A program made the translations under genes and the position numbers. 64,000 nt of DNA, from positions 272,501-336,500 of the forward strand of contig JAJTWR010000254.1 of NCBI GenBank assembly GCA_021613335.1. Direction: 5' to 3'. The notes below the pieces were generated by a model. The model did not search any database and had not been told where the DNA came from. It worked only from the letters and a program-made list of their open reading frames with translations. This DNA comes from Whitmania pigra. Lineage: Eukaryota; Annelida; Clitellata; Hirudinida; Haemopidae. The stretch's first letter is position 1, and each line of letters starts with the position of its first letter. Positions 54,036 to 64,000 of this stretch are shown here, in pieces.

Positions 54036-56913
54036 TTAATGGCATTCATCTCAAAGATTAAACTTCAGACTGACTATGGAACTTTACGCAGTCCTAAGTG
54101 AAACTGTAGTTTGGGAGATTTCATATTCAAGCTGATATTATGATCTATGTCACAATGTTTACATTTTCTATTTGGAGACTTTATAAGAATGCTTTTTAGT
54201 GCTGAAGCGGTTTTTATTTTATTCGTATAATCTCTTTGCTCAACATTGTGAGTGATTTGTTCGTTGGAGTGTTCCTCAAGAAAACTGTATTTCCAAAATA
54301 TTGAGCAACAATGTTTTAAATTTGAGTGAGGTTTTCAATTTTAAAATGTGTTGCATTTCAAATTGTAATTGTTGATGTTTACTTTCATCTCTGGTTTGCT
54401 TGGTATCTGTGCCTTTGTAGAATGGTTCAGCAGACTTTCCAAACAGATTCCTGGTGAGTTTTTCTCACCTAATTTTAATCTTTTCACTCTCCGTTCTGTA
54501 CGTTCGTTCAAGCCTCTATTTTATAGTGATCTAGTGAGTGAAATCTGATTTGTGACGTTCAGAGTCGTTTGTTTGTTTTTATTTTTGGTTTTGCGCTTCT
54601 CTGCTGTTATTTCTCGTCGAACCTTAACACTTTACAATAATCAATGTTGTAATCATCAACTCGTACGTTCGATGATTCTTCCATGAATGAAACATTTTAC
54701 AGTCGGGGACAGCAGCGTTGCAAGGCTATGAATCACGAACAGTGGAGTCTGTTGTGAAGGTCGGCTGATAATTTCAAGGTCGCGCCTCTCACAAACGCCT
54801 CAATCTCTCCAGTGACCTAAATACTCCTTTGTTCTTGGAGCAAAGCTAGCGCTGGAACGGATTTCGTTGGAATTGATGCCTAGTTGGAACGTTAAGCGGA
54901 GACCATGTTAGTTAAATTAGAGCGGCCAGCTCTTAATAGTGGGAAGTGTGAAAAATTATCACTACATTAAAACTAGCTCGGGCCTATAATGCGCGATGTA
55001 TTTGGTGCCGGAGTGGGATGATGTCCGATTTGCTCTTCTGAGCGGTAGTTATCAAGGGGATAAAATTTCTAAGTTTTTTTTTTAAAAAAAAAGCATAAAT
55101 TTCAATTAAACCGCTATTTATATAGATTGGATATTTCTAAAATGTATTGCAATATATTAGTTGCCAGCCTAATGTACTTTGGTTGTTAGACGTTCACTAA
55201 CCAACTCTAATCCAGCCAGATTTTATTGTCTTGCAATTTACTTTTTAATGAATACTTTCTAGTTTGTAATGATCTTTGGTGATATATCATGTGGTATGAT
55301 ATGCCACTCTAGTAATACTCTGACTTATTATTACCATTAATCAGATTTAAGTCAATTGATATTTTGCGAAAGACATTTTAATTTTACCACCATCAAAATA
55401 TTAAAAAACAAATTTAAAAATCTATCAAAATAAATCAGATATACCAAATATTAAATAATTGAAACTGTTAAATATTGATTGACAAGGACAGCACATCTCC
55501 AAAAACTATTATTTAAGTTTTGCTTTTGTTTATGTGACCCGTCTGATTCGAGTTGCGAATACCGCGAGAAAGGTTTGCAAAATGAATGTAATTCAAGAAC
55601 AGTATTTCAACAAAATGCATTTGGAATATTTTAAAATATTATAGTGCCAGTTCTTAACCGACTTTATTTATTGTTTGACTTTGGATAAATTGAAAATGAC
55701 ATTTAAATTGCAATTTTATCATTTGGAGAAATAAAGTAGAATGGCTTCAATATTTCAGTGTTGGATTATATTAAATATTGGATATTAGTTAAATATTTGA
55801 CGCTATGATTTGTGCTCATATGGTCTCCTGGAATTATGTGTTAACTAGAAAAATATTGTTTATATTTAATAGAATTATTAAGTACACTTTTTTATTGCAG
55901 TGTATTAAATATATTGATATTCGCAAAGTATATTATATATTATCCTTATTATAAATTTTTCTGAGTTGATGGATTGTGTGCTTTGAATTTTAAACTTCTT
56001 GAAATGAATCTTACCTTGGATAAACATAATTAAGACTTGCAGTACAAGCGAAAAGGGTTAGAGGGATATATGCTCCTGCTTTATAATTAATTGTTCTAAA
56101 ACTTGCTAAATCATTCTAGTTTGTATTTAAAGATGCTCCTAGGAGGCTCAAGTGATGAAATCTTGTGCCTTTATTGTTGGGGATTCAGACAAATATTATT
56201 ATGTAGCCAATATAACGTTTCGGATTATATAATGATATTTTATCCATGAATGTACTCATAATATAATTAATCATGCTGTGTGGCCTTTTTCACTCACTAA
56301 TTTTGAATTTATTTTATTAACTTATTAATTATGTTTTATTTATTTATTTCTTTTTACTTTTTTGTGACTGATTTTTTGACTGTGTTGGTCCAGACTTGCC
56401 TTGATGTCTGAAATGTATATGTAGGGCACTTAAAACATAAGTTAAATAAATGTAAAGTTGAAAGTTTATATAAAAGCAAGTTTCAAATATTGAAACTGGT
56501 ATGTTTTGATTTTTGATTTAGATTTGAGAATTGTTTTGCATTTAATTATTAAAAGTATTTCTGACATTGGACAACATAATTCTTCATGAGGATGGAAAAT
56601 CATTGTCACGAAATGAGAATGGAAACTTTGGTTGTTTTGTATGCATGTTCTGCATAAAAATAATTGTGTCCTTAATTTAGAATGATAAATGGCTTCATTG
56701 CCATAATAGCCGTAGAATTTGTTTTTGATGTGGTGTTTAGGTGTTATTATTGTTCAATACTAATAAGAACACAATATAAATGTGCCAAAAGTGGAGTTAG
56801 AAACAGTTGGATTGTTTTAAAAAAAGTGCTTGAAATTTTTGCAGAACTTCCATGCCTAAAGAACACTGAAAAAGTAGCAAAAGAATTTAAAGATGTTGGG
56901 AAGTTGTCCATTG
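54036..56913. other. Region between septin and syntrophin
   Basis: Holds the septin 3' untranslated region, two exon-like segments (see next entry) and AT-rich unique sequence up to the syntrophin start. The open frame at 56682-56954 overlaps syntrophin exon 1 in another frame and has no recognisable motif. Confidence 0.5.
54421..54757 (+). other. Candidate alternative 3' exons of the septin gene
   Basis: 54421-54453 is bounded by a TTTGTAG acceptor and a GTGAGT donor. 54703-54757 follows a TTTTACAG acceptor. Spliced to septin exon 12 (phase 2), the two together stay open for about 30 residues, including MVQQTFQTDS, and end at TGA (54755-54757). This would replace the basic [11 protein letters not shown] ending. 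There is no homology support, so this is inference from splice signals and frame. Confidence 0.4.
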
Positions 56914-59782
56914 ATGGAGAAATTAGAAGTGCTGATAGGACAGCAATGGGTTGAAGTTTTGGCAAAACTCTCTGATGATTTCCTAATTCTCTCCATTGAT
57001 GAGTCTTCAGAAGGTCACATTGATGAGAGCATCATTTTGAATTAACGGCTACATTAATGTCATCGCAAAATTTAAATCGGATTAATAATTTTTTATAATT
57101 ATTGTATGTCGTTGTTGCGATTTGTCTATTTAATCAGGAGACAAGCAGATGCCTGGCATGAACAACAATTCAGACACTTTAGAAGCCATAGCCGGTCAGA
57201 AGAGACTTGTTCGAATATTCAAAGAAGACCACAACGGCCTCGGGATAAGCATCAAAGGTGGCAGAGAAAATAAAATGCCTATCATCATCAGCAAGATTTT
57301 CAAAGGAATGGCAGCGGACAAGACCGAGAAGTTGTACGTCGGAGATGCCGTCCTGTCTGTGAACGGCGAAGATTTGAAGGATGCCACCCATGACGAAGCT
57401 GTGAAGGCCCTCAAAGGAGCGGGGAAGGTGGTGGAACTCGAAGGTAAAAGGTCGATGATTCTCTGACAAAGCGTTCCTCCACAAATGGTCGATTTTGTTG
57501 TTTCCAGTCAAATACCTAAGAGAAGTGACACCCTACTTCAGGAAGGGAGGTTTGTTGTCAGAATTGATGTGGCAGTCTTCAGATACGTTGCCCAGCCTGT
57601 CAGATGAAAACAAAAGCAACAATTCTTGTCCTTCCAAGCAGAAGTCAATCCCACTACAAATGTGCTTCATCTGCAAAAATACAAGTCATGGGGAAGCTGC
57701 AAGTAAAACTGCTCATGTAGGTTCTGTGCAGAGCAGGTTTTTGTCATTACCAAGGGAAAATGGCTTCATGTGGACATTTACTTCATACTTTTCTAATATC
57801 TATATGTTTTTCCACCAATTTTTTTGTAATGTATTTTGTTGACCATTTAAACATCTTCTCAATGTTTATTTGAAGATATTGGAGCTTCATTCGCCTAACA
57901 GCAAGTTTTCGTGCCTGCTGAGGTTTTACGACCTGCAAATATTCAATCAGTGGTCGTCCGCTCTCCTCGGAGCTGCCGAGAACCTCGTGCGGCAGTGCAA
58001 GCTGCACTACAACAATTTGAGAGGGCCTGTTGATAAAAAGAATGACATTCAGCACATGGGGTGGTTGGTTGAGCAGGTATTTAGAATAATTGCAATTTTA
58101 ATGAAGATGAGCTTAATTAGCTGATGTATAATTTATACTCGTTTTTTTATTTTGACAACATTAAATTAATTTTCAAATATCTTTATTATTAATATTATTG
58201 AAGATTACTCCCGAACAAAGTGGAAAACCGTGGAAGCCAGTGTTTGGAGTGATCACAGGCATTGAATTCTTGCTGTTTGATTCTGTGCCATCCACAAAGC
58301 AACAGTGGAATCAACCTGTTTTGTCTTACTCTCTGCTTGCAACAAGGTTTGAATTTTGTTCATTTAAGTCATCAAACTGCTGTGAAGAGAGTTGTATTCT
58401 TGATGAACATTAGATTTTTATGTCCTTGTTTTGTTGCCATTAGGTTGGTTCATTCTGGCAGACAGCAAAGAAGTGCACCAGGAGACAACGACGACTTGTT
58501 TTTGTTTGGAACAAGGTCGGGCGTATCCCAGGGTGTCGATGGTCATGTGTTTAAAGTGGAGACGTTGAGAGATTTAAGCGGTTGGACGAGGGCACTCGTT
58601 CATGGAGTCAACAATGCAGTCATGCTCGTCAAAGAGGTTGCAACATGTTGGTGCATACATTTTTTACTTGATGAGCATTGAGTAATTTTATTTTCAAGGA
58701 ATTGAATTACTATTTATTTATTGCTTAAATGATCAAAATGAAAGTTCTTTAAATTGTTCTAGATGAGACAAGCTTTGAAAAGATTGTTTTAAGAATTAAG
58801 CTAAATTATACTTGTCATCTCAAATGATTATATAATCTAAAGTTTCTGATCAGCTTGATATTTTACATTTGATTAACATTGTTTCTTGAATTTTGTTATT
58901 TTTGATTACATTTTTTGCGATGATATTACAACAGCTTTAACTTCTGCTTTCGTACAAACTCTGATTTCATTGTAAGTCAAAATATTTAGTGTCACAGATT
59001 TTAACAAACCGCTAAAAACTATTCCTGTCATTTGATCCGATGCATGTGTGTGCACTTTGATTTTTAAAAAAATGGAAAGTATCTTATTTTGGACTTCAAT
59101 CCATTTTGTATTTATTTTATTTTTGAGTGCCTTATGTATCCGAACAGGATGTAAAGGCACTTCTTAATCAATCCACCATTTATATGGCGCCCCTACTCGA
59201 GGATGCGAGCTGGGTTGCGAACACGACACGTAACGACTGTTGCTTTCACCTTCGTTTGCAGGCACGCAACCCTCTACGCCAACTCGCATGCAATTAAGCA
59301 AGTTATTATTAAGAAGAATTTACAATTGTGATTGGGAATTTTGAACTTTTTTTCTTAAAAATTATTTAAGGTTTCTTTTCAGTTACAAAAATTCACATTG
59401 CAGATGTAAAGTGGCAAGGGAAACAATGCCAGTTGACGTTGCATTATGAAAATGGTTTCACTTTGAGTAAGCTGGGCAGTAATGAAGTTTTTTGGTCAAA
59501 GTCTTATGACAAGCTGAAGTCCACTTCAGATGATGGAGTTAAAATAGTTTGGCTTGAATTTTCTGATGCTGAGCAGCAGGTGAACCTTACATTGTGCTTT
59601 CTGATTAATTTCTTATTATTCGTTTAAGCTCATGTTAATTAGCAACTTATAGTTATTCAGTAATTAAGTTTTTCTCATTTGATATTTAGGAGCTGAGCAC
59701 TGAAGTCAGTCCAAAGCCGTTTGTTTTTATTCTCCACAACTTTCTCGCAGCCAAGGTTTCAAGGCTTGGTCTGGTGGCCTAA
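56914..59782 (+). CDS. SNTB: Beta-type syntrophin
   Basis: Eight exons: 56914-57013, 57138-57443, 57508-57716, 57876-58076, 58204-58346, 58444-58646, 59404-59579 and 59690-59782 (TAA), 1431 nt, 476 residues, phases consistent. Syntrophins are membrane-cytoskeleton adaptors of the dystrophin complex. Order seen is the first half of PH1 ([20 protein letters not shown]); a PDZ domain with the ligand loop GLGISIKGG, then [26 protein letters not shown] and [11 protein letters not shown]; the second half of PH1 ([24 protein letters not shown]); PH2 ([43 protein letters not shown]); and the C-terminal SU domain ([31 protein letters not shown]). The insertion of PDZ into PH1 is as in the family. It is slightly shorter than human SNTB1 (538), mainly in the N-terminal linker. 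A SINE lies in intron 6. Confidence 0.95.
59131..59292 (-). mobile_element. tRNA-derived SINE, family A, copy 4
   Basis: Minus-strand blocks GGGTTGCGTGCCTGC, GTGTCGTGTTCGCAACCCAG, GGCGCCATATAAATGGTGGA and AAGAAGTGCCTTTACATCCTG. The tail (after ATAAATGGT) is shared with copy 3 and differs from copies 1 and 5, suggesting two subfamilies. It lies in syntrophin intron 6. Confidence 0.85.
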
Positions 59783-60758
59783 AATTCATTTTCGGCATTT
59801 GAGCAACCGTTGTTGCATTTTGAATGTTCTATTTGTTTTGTTTTTGTTTTTGCGTGACATGAGTTTTGACGTTTTCTTTGTCTTGCAATGTCTTCCAAGT
59901 TATTGTGAATATTTTCTGCATTTAACTGAATAGTAGAAGCTATTTTTACATCGTGATGATAAATATTTATACATATTGTGCCTTGGCTTTGTGCTCATAT
60001 TTTGTATTGCTGGACATTGTTGTGAGTTAGCACTATAAAATGTTGTCAGCTCAAAATGGGAATATTTTGAACAGATGTTGTTTATCCTTAGTTTATCTGC
60101 TTCAAATAAATAATTTTTATATTGTTTAAGGAATTGTCTTGATCATGAAATGTACTATAATTTATTTAGAAGACATGGTAATGTATCTATAAATGTGCGG
60201 TATGATTCATTTTTTTAAACCCTGCAAGCCTGACGCTAATGGTTCTTTATAACTAAACATATTATTATTAGTAGTAGCAGTAATAGTAGTAGAACGAAGA
60301 CAGATTCCTCATAATATTGTTTCAATATAACACAGCTGGTTCCCTGACTTGCTCACATGGCAGTTGTGCACACAGGATGTTGCTCACCTAGATTATTGCG
60401 CACGCCGACACGGGTTCGAACCTCCCTTGAAATAATTAGAAACTAAAAATTAAATGTAAGTAAATCAGTGGAGCAGTTTCAAAATTTAGTCCGTCGGCAA
60501 GTTCCCTTTCTGTAGAGAAAACTGCCAAATCTATGGAAGAACGCGCTGGTTTCCTTTACTATCTTCTTTGAAAAATGACACAAAGATTCTGAAAATTACA
60601 AAATGAATGGAAGCTTCAGACTGCTCACGAATAAAATATAAAATCTGGTCTTGGTATAGCACGAATTGACGTTATTTAATATTTCACGAAACGTTTTAAA
60701 AAATTATTAAAGTGATTTTCATTGATGACTCGTACATGTTGTACATCAATCATGCAGG
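59783..60758. other. Intergenic region with a tRNA-like B-box segment
   Basis: Syntrophin 3' untranslated region, a GTA/GTAGTAG repeat near 60270-60293, and at about 60345-60430 a segment ending ACGGGTTCGAACCTCCC that resembles a tRNA-like SINE head. Its A-box part (GCTCACCTAGATTATTG) is weak. I do not claim a working tRNA, because the arms do not pair convincingly. Confidence 0.45.
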
Positions 60759-60946
60759 TGCAGGTTAGCCGAATGGGTTACGTGCCTGCATACTGCGGTA
60801 ATGCAACAGTCGTAATGTGTTCGGAACCCAGCCTACACTGCCGCCAGCGTCCTTATCTATTTTATTATAGTCCTTTGCATAACTGAGATGATTTGGAGCC
60901 AGCGCCCTTGGGAAGGAGCGCTATATAAATGGTTTCAAGAAGCGCC
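60759..60946 (+). mobile_element. tRNA-derived SINE, family A, copy 5, interrupted
   Basis: Head GCAGGTTAGCCGAATGGGTT, B-box region GTTCGGAACCCAGCC, then body GCCAGCGTCCTT. After about 45 unrelated bases (60853-60895) the body resumes with GCCAGCGCCCTTGGGAAGG and ends TATAAATGGTTTCAAGAAGC. The repeated GCCAGCG.CCTT on both sides of the insert looks like a duplication. The LINE begins immediately at its 3' end. Confidence 0.85.
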
Positions 60947-61060
60947 CCCGACCCGCAGCAAAAGTTGGTCAGAAATTTGAAATTGGAGCAGCGTACGGAT
61001 AGCTTTCTCATTCGTTTGTGCGAAAAAAAAAAAAAATTTTCGGCTTCGTGCGTTCTACGA

Positions 61061-62254
61061 ATGGATAACATGGAGACGATGGACGACGGTTTTCAAACCG
61101 TCGAAAATCGCAAACGCAGAAGAGTTTCCTCTTCTGTCTCAAGCGACGCAGCGCAGGAAATCCCTGCAGAGAAGACCACGAAGGTCTTCATCAAAGTGGA
61201 AGTGAGGAGGCTGAACCCAGTCCGGGTTCAGAAACAGGTGAGTGGGGTTCTTGGCAGGAACGACGCTAAGATCATTGCATGCAAGGATCTTTTGATCGTT
61301 CTTGCCAAGAACGAGGCGGAGATAGCTAAGTTAGTAAAGCTATCCGAGCTAGATGGTGTTCCGGCTAGCGTCCGAGTCGCGGCTAAGCCGAGAGTCTGCA
61401 TCGTTGGAGTGCCCGCCAACGTCGATGATGCGACGGTCGTTGAATGCGCTGGTTGTGTTAGCGCAACCAGAGTCGTCAAGACCGTTGGAGCTAAGAAGGT
61501 GGCCACCTCGGTGGTCATCCTTAGTTTCCGTAATGCGACGCCAGCTAAAGTTAAGATAGGTTATCTTAGCTTTAAGGTGCAGGCGTACGTGCGTGAGCCA
61601 ACGCGCTGTTTTAAGTGCAACGGCTATGGGCACATAGCAGCTAGCTGCAAGCATAAGGCTAAGTGCCCTAAATGTTTAGGGGAACACTCCCTGAAAGAGT
61701 GTCAGCAGCAGGAAATGACGGAAAAGCGATGCGCGACTTGTGACGGTACCAGTCACTTTACTGGTCAGGCTGTCTGTCCGCAGCGCAAGATCGAAAAGGA
61801 GGCCATCTCCATAAGAGCTAATAAGCACATTAGTTATGCGAAAGCCCTTACGGCCGCCAAAAATAAGATAGAGGGGGTCCAGCTTGCTTCTGCCCCCGCG
61901 GTTCAGGTCGCTAAAACCTCAAAATCAATAACTAAGCAGGTTGAGCCCTCTCAGTCTAATAAAAATAAGCCTAAGCCCAAGCCTAGGAATAAAAATAATA
62001 AACAGTCTAAACCTGCTGAGGAACCGGTGGAGTCGCATCTGAGCGTCTCCAAAGTCTTCCTCGGCAGATTAATTACAAAAATTGCTGAGCAGATGAATCA
62101 GAGATTCCATGGAGGAAACAAAGAACAGTTCTTAGATGTCCTCTCCCACATCTGCGTGCTTACCTTCGACTGCATGCAGGAGGAGTCTGTAGCTGAAGAT
62201 GTCCGCTCAGCAACGAAAGCAAGTCTGGCCGAAATCTCAGTCCACCATGGATAG
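61061..62254 (+). CDS. LINE ORF1, nucleic-acid-binding zinc-knuckle protein
   Basis: 397 residues from the ATG at 61061. An upstream in-frame ATG at 60929 lies in the SINE and is less likely. The N-terminus is basic (NRKRRRVSSS). About residues 180-245 hold three zinc knuckles: CFKCNGYGHIAASC (CX2CX4HX4C), CPKCLGEHSLKEC (CX2CX3HX4C) and CATCDGTSHFTGQAVC (CX2CX4HX6C). A Lys/Pro-rich stretch follows (SNKNKPKPKPRNKNNK). ORF1 proteins of such elements coat the RNA and assist target-primed reverse transcription. The frame is uninterrupted. Its stop overlaps the ORF2 start by eight bases (ATGGATAG), suggesting reinitiation-type translation of ORF2. Confidence 0.92.
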   Translation: MDNMETMDDGFQTVENRKRRRVSSSVSSDAAQEIPAEKTTKVFIKVEVRRLNPVRVQKQVSGVLGRNDAKIIACKDLLIVLAKNEAEIAKLVKLSELDGVPASVRVAAKPRVCIVGVPANVDDATVVECAGCVSATRVVKTVGAKKVATSVVILSFRNATPAKVKIGYLSFKVQAYVREPTRCFKCNGYGHIAASCKHKAKCPKCLGEHSLKECQQQEMTEKRCATCDGTSHFTGQAVCPQRKIEKEAISIRANKHISYAKALTAAKNKIEGVQLASAPAVQVAKTSKSITKQVEPSQSNKNKPKPKPRNKNNKQSKPAEEPVESHLSVSKVFLGRLITKIAEQMNQRFHGGNKEQFLDVLSHICVLTFDCMQEESVAEDVRSATKASLAEISVHHG

Positions 62255-64000
62255 TGCTCTAAACATTATCCAATGGAACTGCCAGGGGATCCGACAGAAA
62301 ACCGGTGAACTCGTTTCCTTTCTGAACTCTTTGGAAAAATTGCCTGATGTTATATTGCTCCAAGAGACATTTCTTAAAAGCAAACATAATTTCAGAATTC
62401 AAGGATACCAGATAGAGCGGTTCGATCGTACGGACGAGGTCTCCAGAGGCGGCATCCTCACATGCGTCAGGGATGGGATGTCATACAGTTCCGTCATCAC
62501 ATCTCATGACCCCCAGTGCCTCTCGATTACCATAATCGCGAAGACCAGGAGGATCAAGATTGTAAACTTCTACGCTCCTCCCGGAAAACCTTTTTCGAAG
62601 GAGCAGCTGGAGAAAATCTTAATCCACCAGGATGCTATAATCTGCGGGGATATAAATGCATACTCCCCAGACTTCGGAGCTCGACACTCTGATGCCAGAG
62701 GTAGGTCAGTTGAGGATTTAATCCAGGCTAACAATCTCGTCTTCTTAAACACAGGCGAGGGCACCCATCTCACAAGGAGCGGCAAGTCTACCCCGATAGA
62801 CATCTCTCTGGCTTCTCCCAACCTTGCATGCAGATCATCGTGGAAGGTCCTGACAGAAAACCTAGGCAGCGACCACTTCGTCATTCAGATCACAGTTGAT
62901 GCTCCACCACTACATGAGGCAATCAGTGTACCTCGCATCAACATGAGGAAAATCAACTGGAATCTGTACCAACTGACATGTCTAGCCACCCTAGGTCAGG
63001 ACCTCCCCACAGAAGATCTTGAGGAAAATGCATCCCTCATCTCTCAGGCCATTGTCCGAGCGGCGGAGGCTTGCTCTCCAAAGCCCACAAGCAGCCGCAG
63101 AAAACAATCCGTCCCTTACTGGAACGAGGACTGCAGAGCGGCAATCAGAGAAAGAAACCAGTTGAGAAACCGCTCCTAAAGATGAAGACAGTCGATGCAT
63201 TCACGGAATACAAGCGGGCGAAAGGGCGAGCTCAATGGGTTGTCAAGAAAGCCAAGAAAGACTGTTGGGAGAGATTCTGTGCCAGCTTCAACAGGTCAAC
63301 AAACCTGGGCACCCTCTGGAGAACCGTCAAGAGCATGAGCGGTCACTCTCAAGGAGCTCGCATCCCTCCGATCTCCTCTAGTGATGGATCCCCACTGGAT
63401 AACTTCAGCAAAGCGGAAATCTTTGCAAAAACCTTTGCTTACGCGAGCAGCAATGCAAATCTGTCCCCGCACTTCGCAAAGATCAAGCAGAATTTCTCTT
63501 TCGATCTCGATCCAGATGGCTGGGACAACTCTCCTCTGTCCCATCCCATAGAAACGGCTGAAGTAATGGATGCCCTCGGAAAATGTGGGAACTCGTCCCC
63601 AGGCCCCGACGGCATCCACTACGAAATGATTAGGAAACTCCCCCCACAGTGCTTCAAAAGCATTGTCTCCCTTTTCAACCAGTCCTGGTCGATAGGTCGT
63701 CTTCCCTCCTCTTGGAAGAAAGCGACGGTAATCCCCATCCCGAAGAAGGGAAAACCTCCTTCGGAACCGGCCTCCTACAGACCTATCTCTCTGACCTCCT
63801 CTCTCTGCAAGCTCCTTGAAAGGGGGTGATCGCAGCAAGGCTCAGATGGCACCTAGAGAGTTTCGATCTCATCAGCCGAAACCAAGCCGGTTTCAGAAAA
63901 GGAAGAGGATGCTCAGACCAACTGGTCCGAATAACGCAAGACATAGCTGCCTCTTCCACAAAGAGGCAGATGACCCTTGGAGTTTTTCTGGACTTGGAGA
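62247..64000 (+). CDS. LINE ORF2, endonuclease-reverse transcriptase (frameshifted, truncated by window)
   Basis: From ATG 62247 the frame gives an apurinic-type endonuclease: IIQWNCQGIRQKTGEL, DVILLQETFL, RGGILTCVRDG, VNFYAPPGKP, ICGDINAYSPDFGA, TPIDISLASPN and GSDHFVIQI, all with catalytic-type residues (N, E, D/N, D/H) in place. The frame closes at TAA 63177-63179. The downstream frame continues at once (DAFTEYKRAKGRAQW, then RT motifs NSSPGPDGI and YRPISLTSSLCKLLER). A second break sits in the G-run at about 63822-63830, after which a third frame carries on (NQAGFRKGRGCSDQL, LGVFLDLE). Each break is a single-base-type shift. The copy as read cannot make an intact ORF2 product. Confidence 0.9.

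Larger units (their letters stand above)
60947..64000 (+). mobile_element. Non-LTR retrotransposon (Jockey-superfamily-like LINE), 5' part
   Basis: Begins right after the SINE, with a short 5' leader containing a 14-A run (61023-61036), then ORF1 (zinc-knuckle protein) and ORF2 (endonuclease and start of RT). It continues past the window edge. Its base composition is visibly more GC-rich than the host genes. Two frame changes in ORF2 indicate decay or sequence errors. Clade is judged from the ORF1 triple zinc knuckle plus apurinic-type endonuclease. A tree would be needed to place it firmly. Confidence 0.9.

Noticed and set aside
56682..56954. 90-codon frame upstream of syntrophin
   Set aside because: Overlaps syntrophin exon 1 in another frame. 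The syntrophin frame matches the family N-terminus.

Overview
This is a piece of an animal nuclear genome, almost certainly an invertebrate. The genes are split by many spliceosomal introns, the background is AT-rich, and trinucleotide microsatellites (ATT/TAA and GAT), tRNA-type SINEs, a non-LTR retrotransposon and a hAT DNA-transposon fossil are scattered through it. All gene ends use the standard stop codons. The phylum cannot be fixed from the sequence alone. I rebuilt exons by eye from reading frame, splice sites, intron phase and remembered family sequences. The exon coordinates are therefore models, not transcript evidence.

Layout: (1) 1-2161, + strand, the 3' end of a HECT ubiquitin ligase (HECTD2-like), running in from outside the window. 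(2) 2634-3474, - strand, an LC3/Atg8-type autophagy protein lacking its first exon, convergent with the HECT gene. (3) 3475-6900, a gene-poor stretch with a long GAT array, an unexplained GC-rich block and a decayed 28S rRNA fragment. (4) 6949-9054, - strand, a secreted fibrinogen-domain protein with a TATA box. (5) 9100-16780, mobile-element remnants (two SINE families, a hAT fossil), a 13-bp minisatellite, and the presumed 5' region of the next gene. (6) 16782-23967, + strand, an HNF4 nuclear receptor. (7) 26690-29312, + strand, folliculin. (8) 30819-34662, + strand, ethanolamine-phosphate cytidylyltransferase. (9) 35740-37886, - strand, a divergent A/B-type cyclin, divergent from (10) 39005-45742, + strand, ARMC3. 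(11) 48382-54035, + strand, a septin-7-type GTPase with a long N-terminal extension. (12) 56914-59782, + strand, a beta-type syntrophin. (13) 60759-64000, a SINE followed directly by a non-LTR retrotransposon with two overlapping ORFs that runs off the window.

The genes look like an ordinary mixture of housekeeping and developmental genes. I see no operon-like logic and no new multi-gene system. The HECT ligase, LC3 and folliculin all touch protein turnover or lysosomal control, but nothing in the layout links them. The points most worth checking are three GC-AG introns with near-perfect GC-donor contexts, a cyclin lacking the usual N-terminal region and the SKxEE motif, a septin with a roughly 170-residue extra N-terminus and possible alternative C-terminal exons, HNF4-type binding motifs upstream of HNF4 itself, an intron acceptor preceded by a TAA microsatellite instead of a pyrimidine tract, and two tRNA-derived SINE families.
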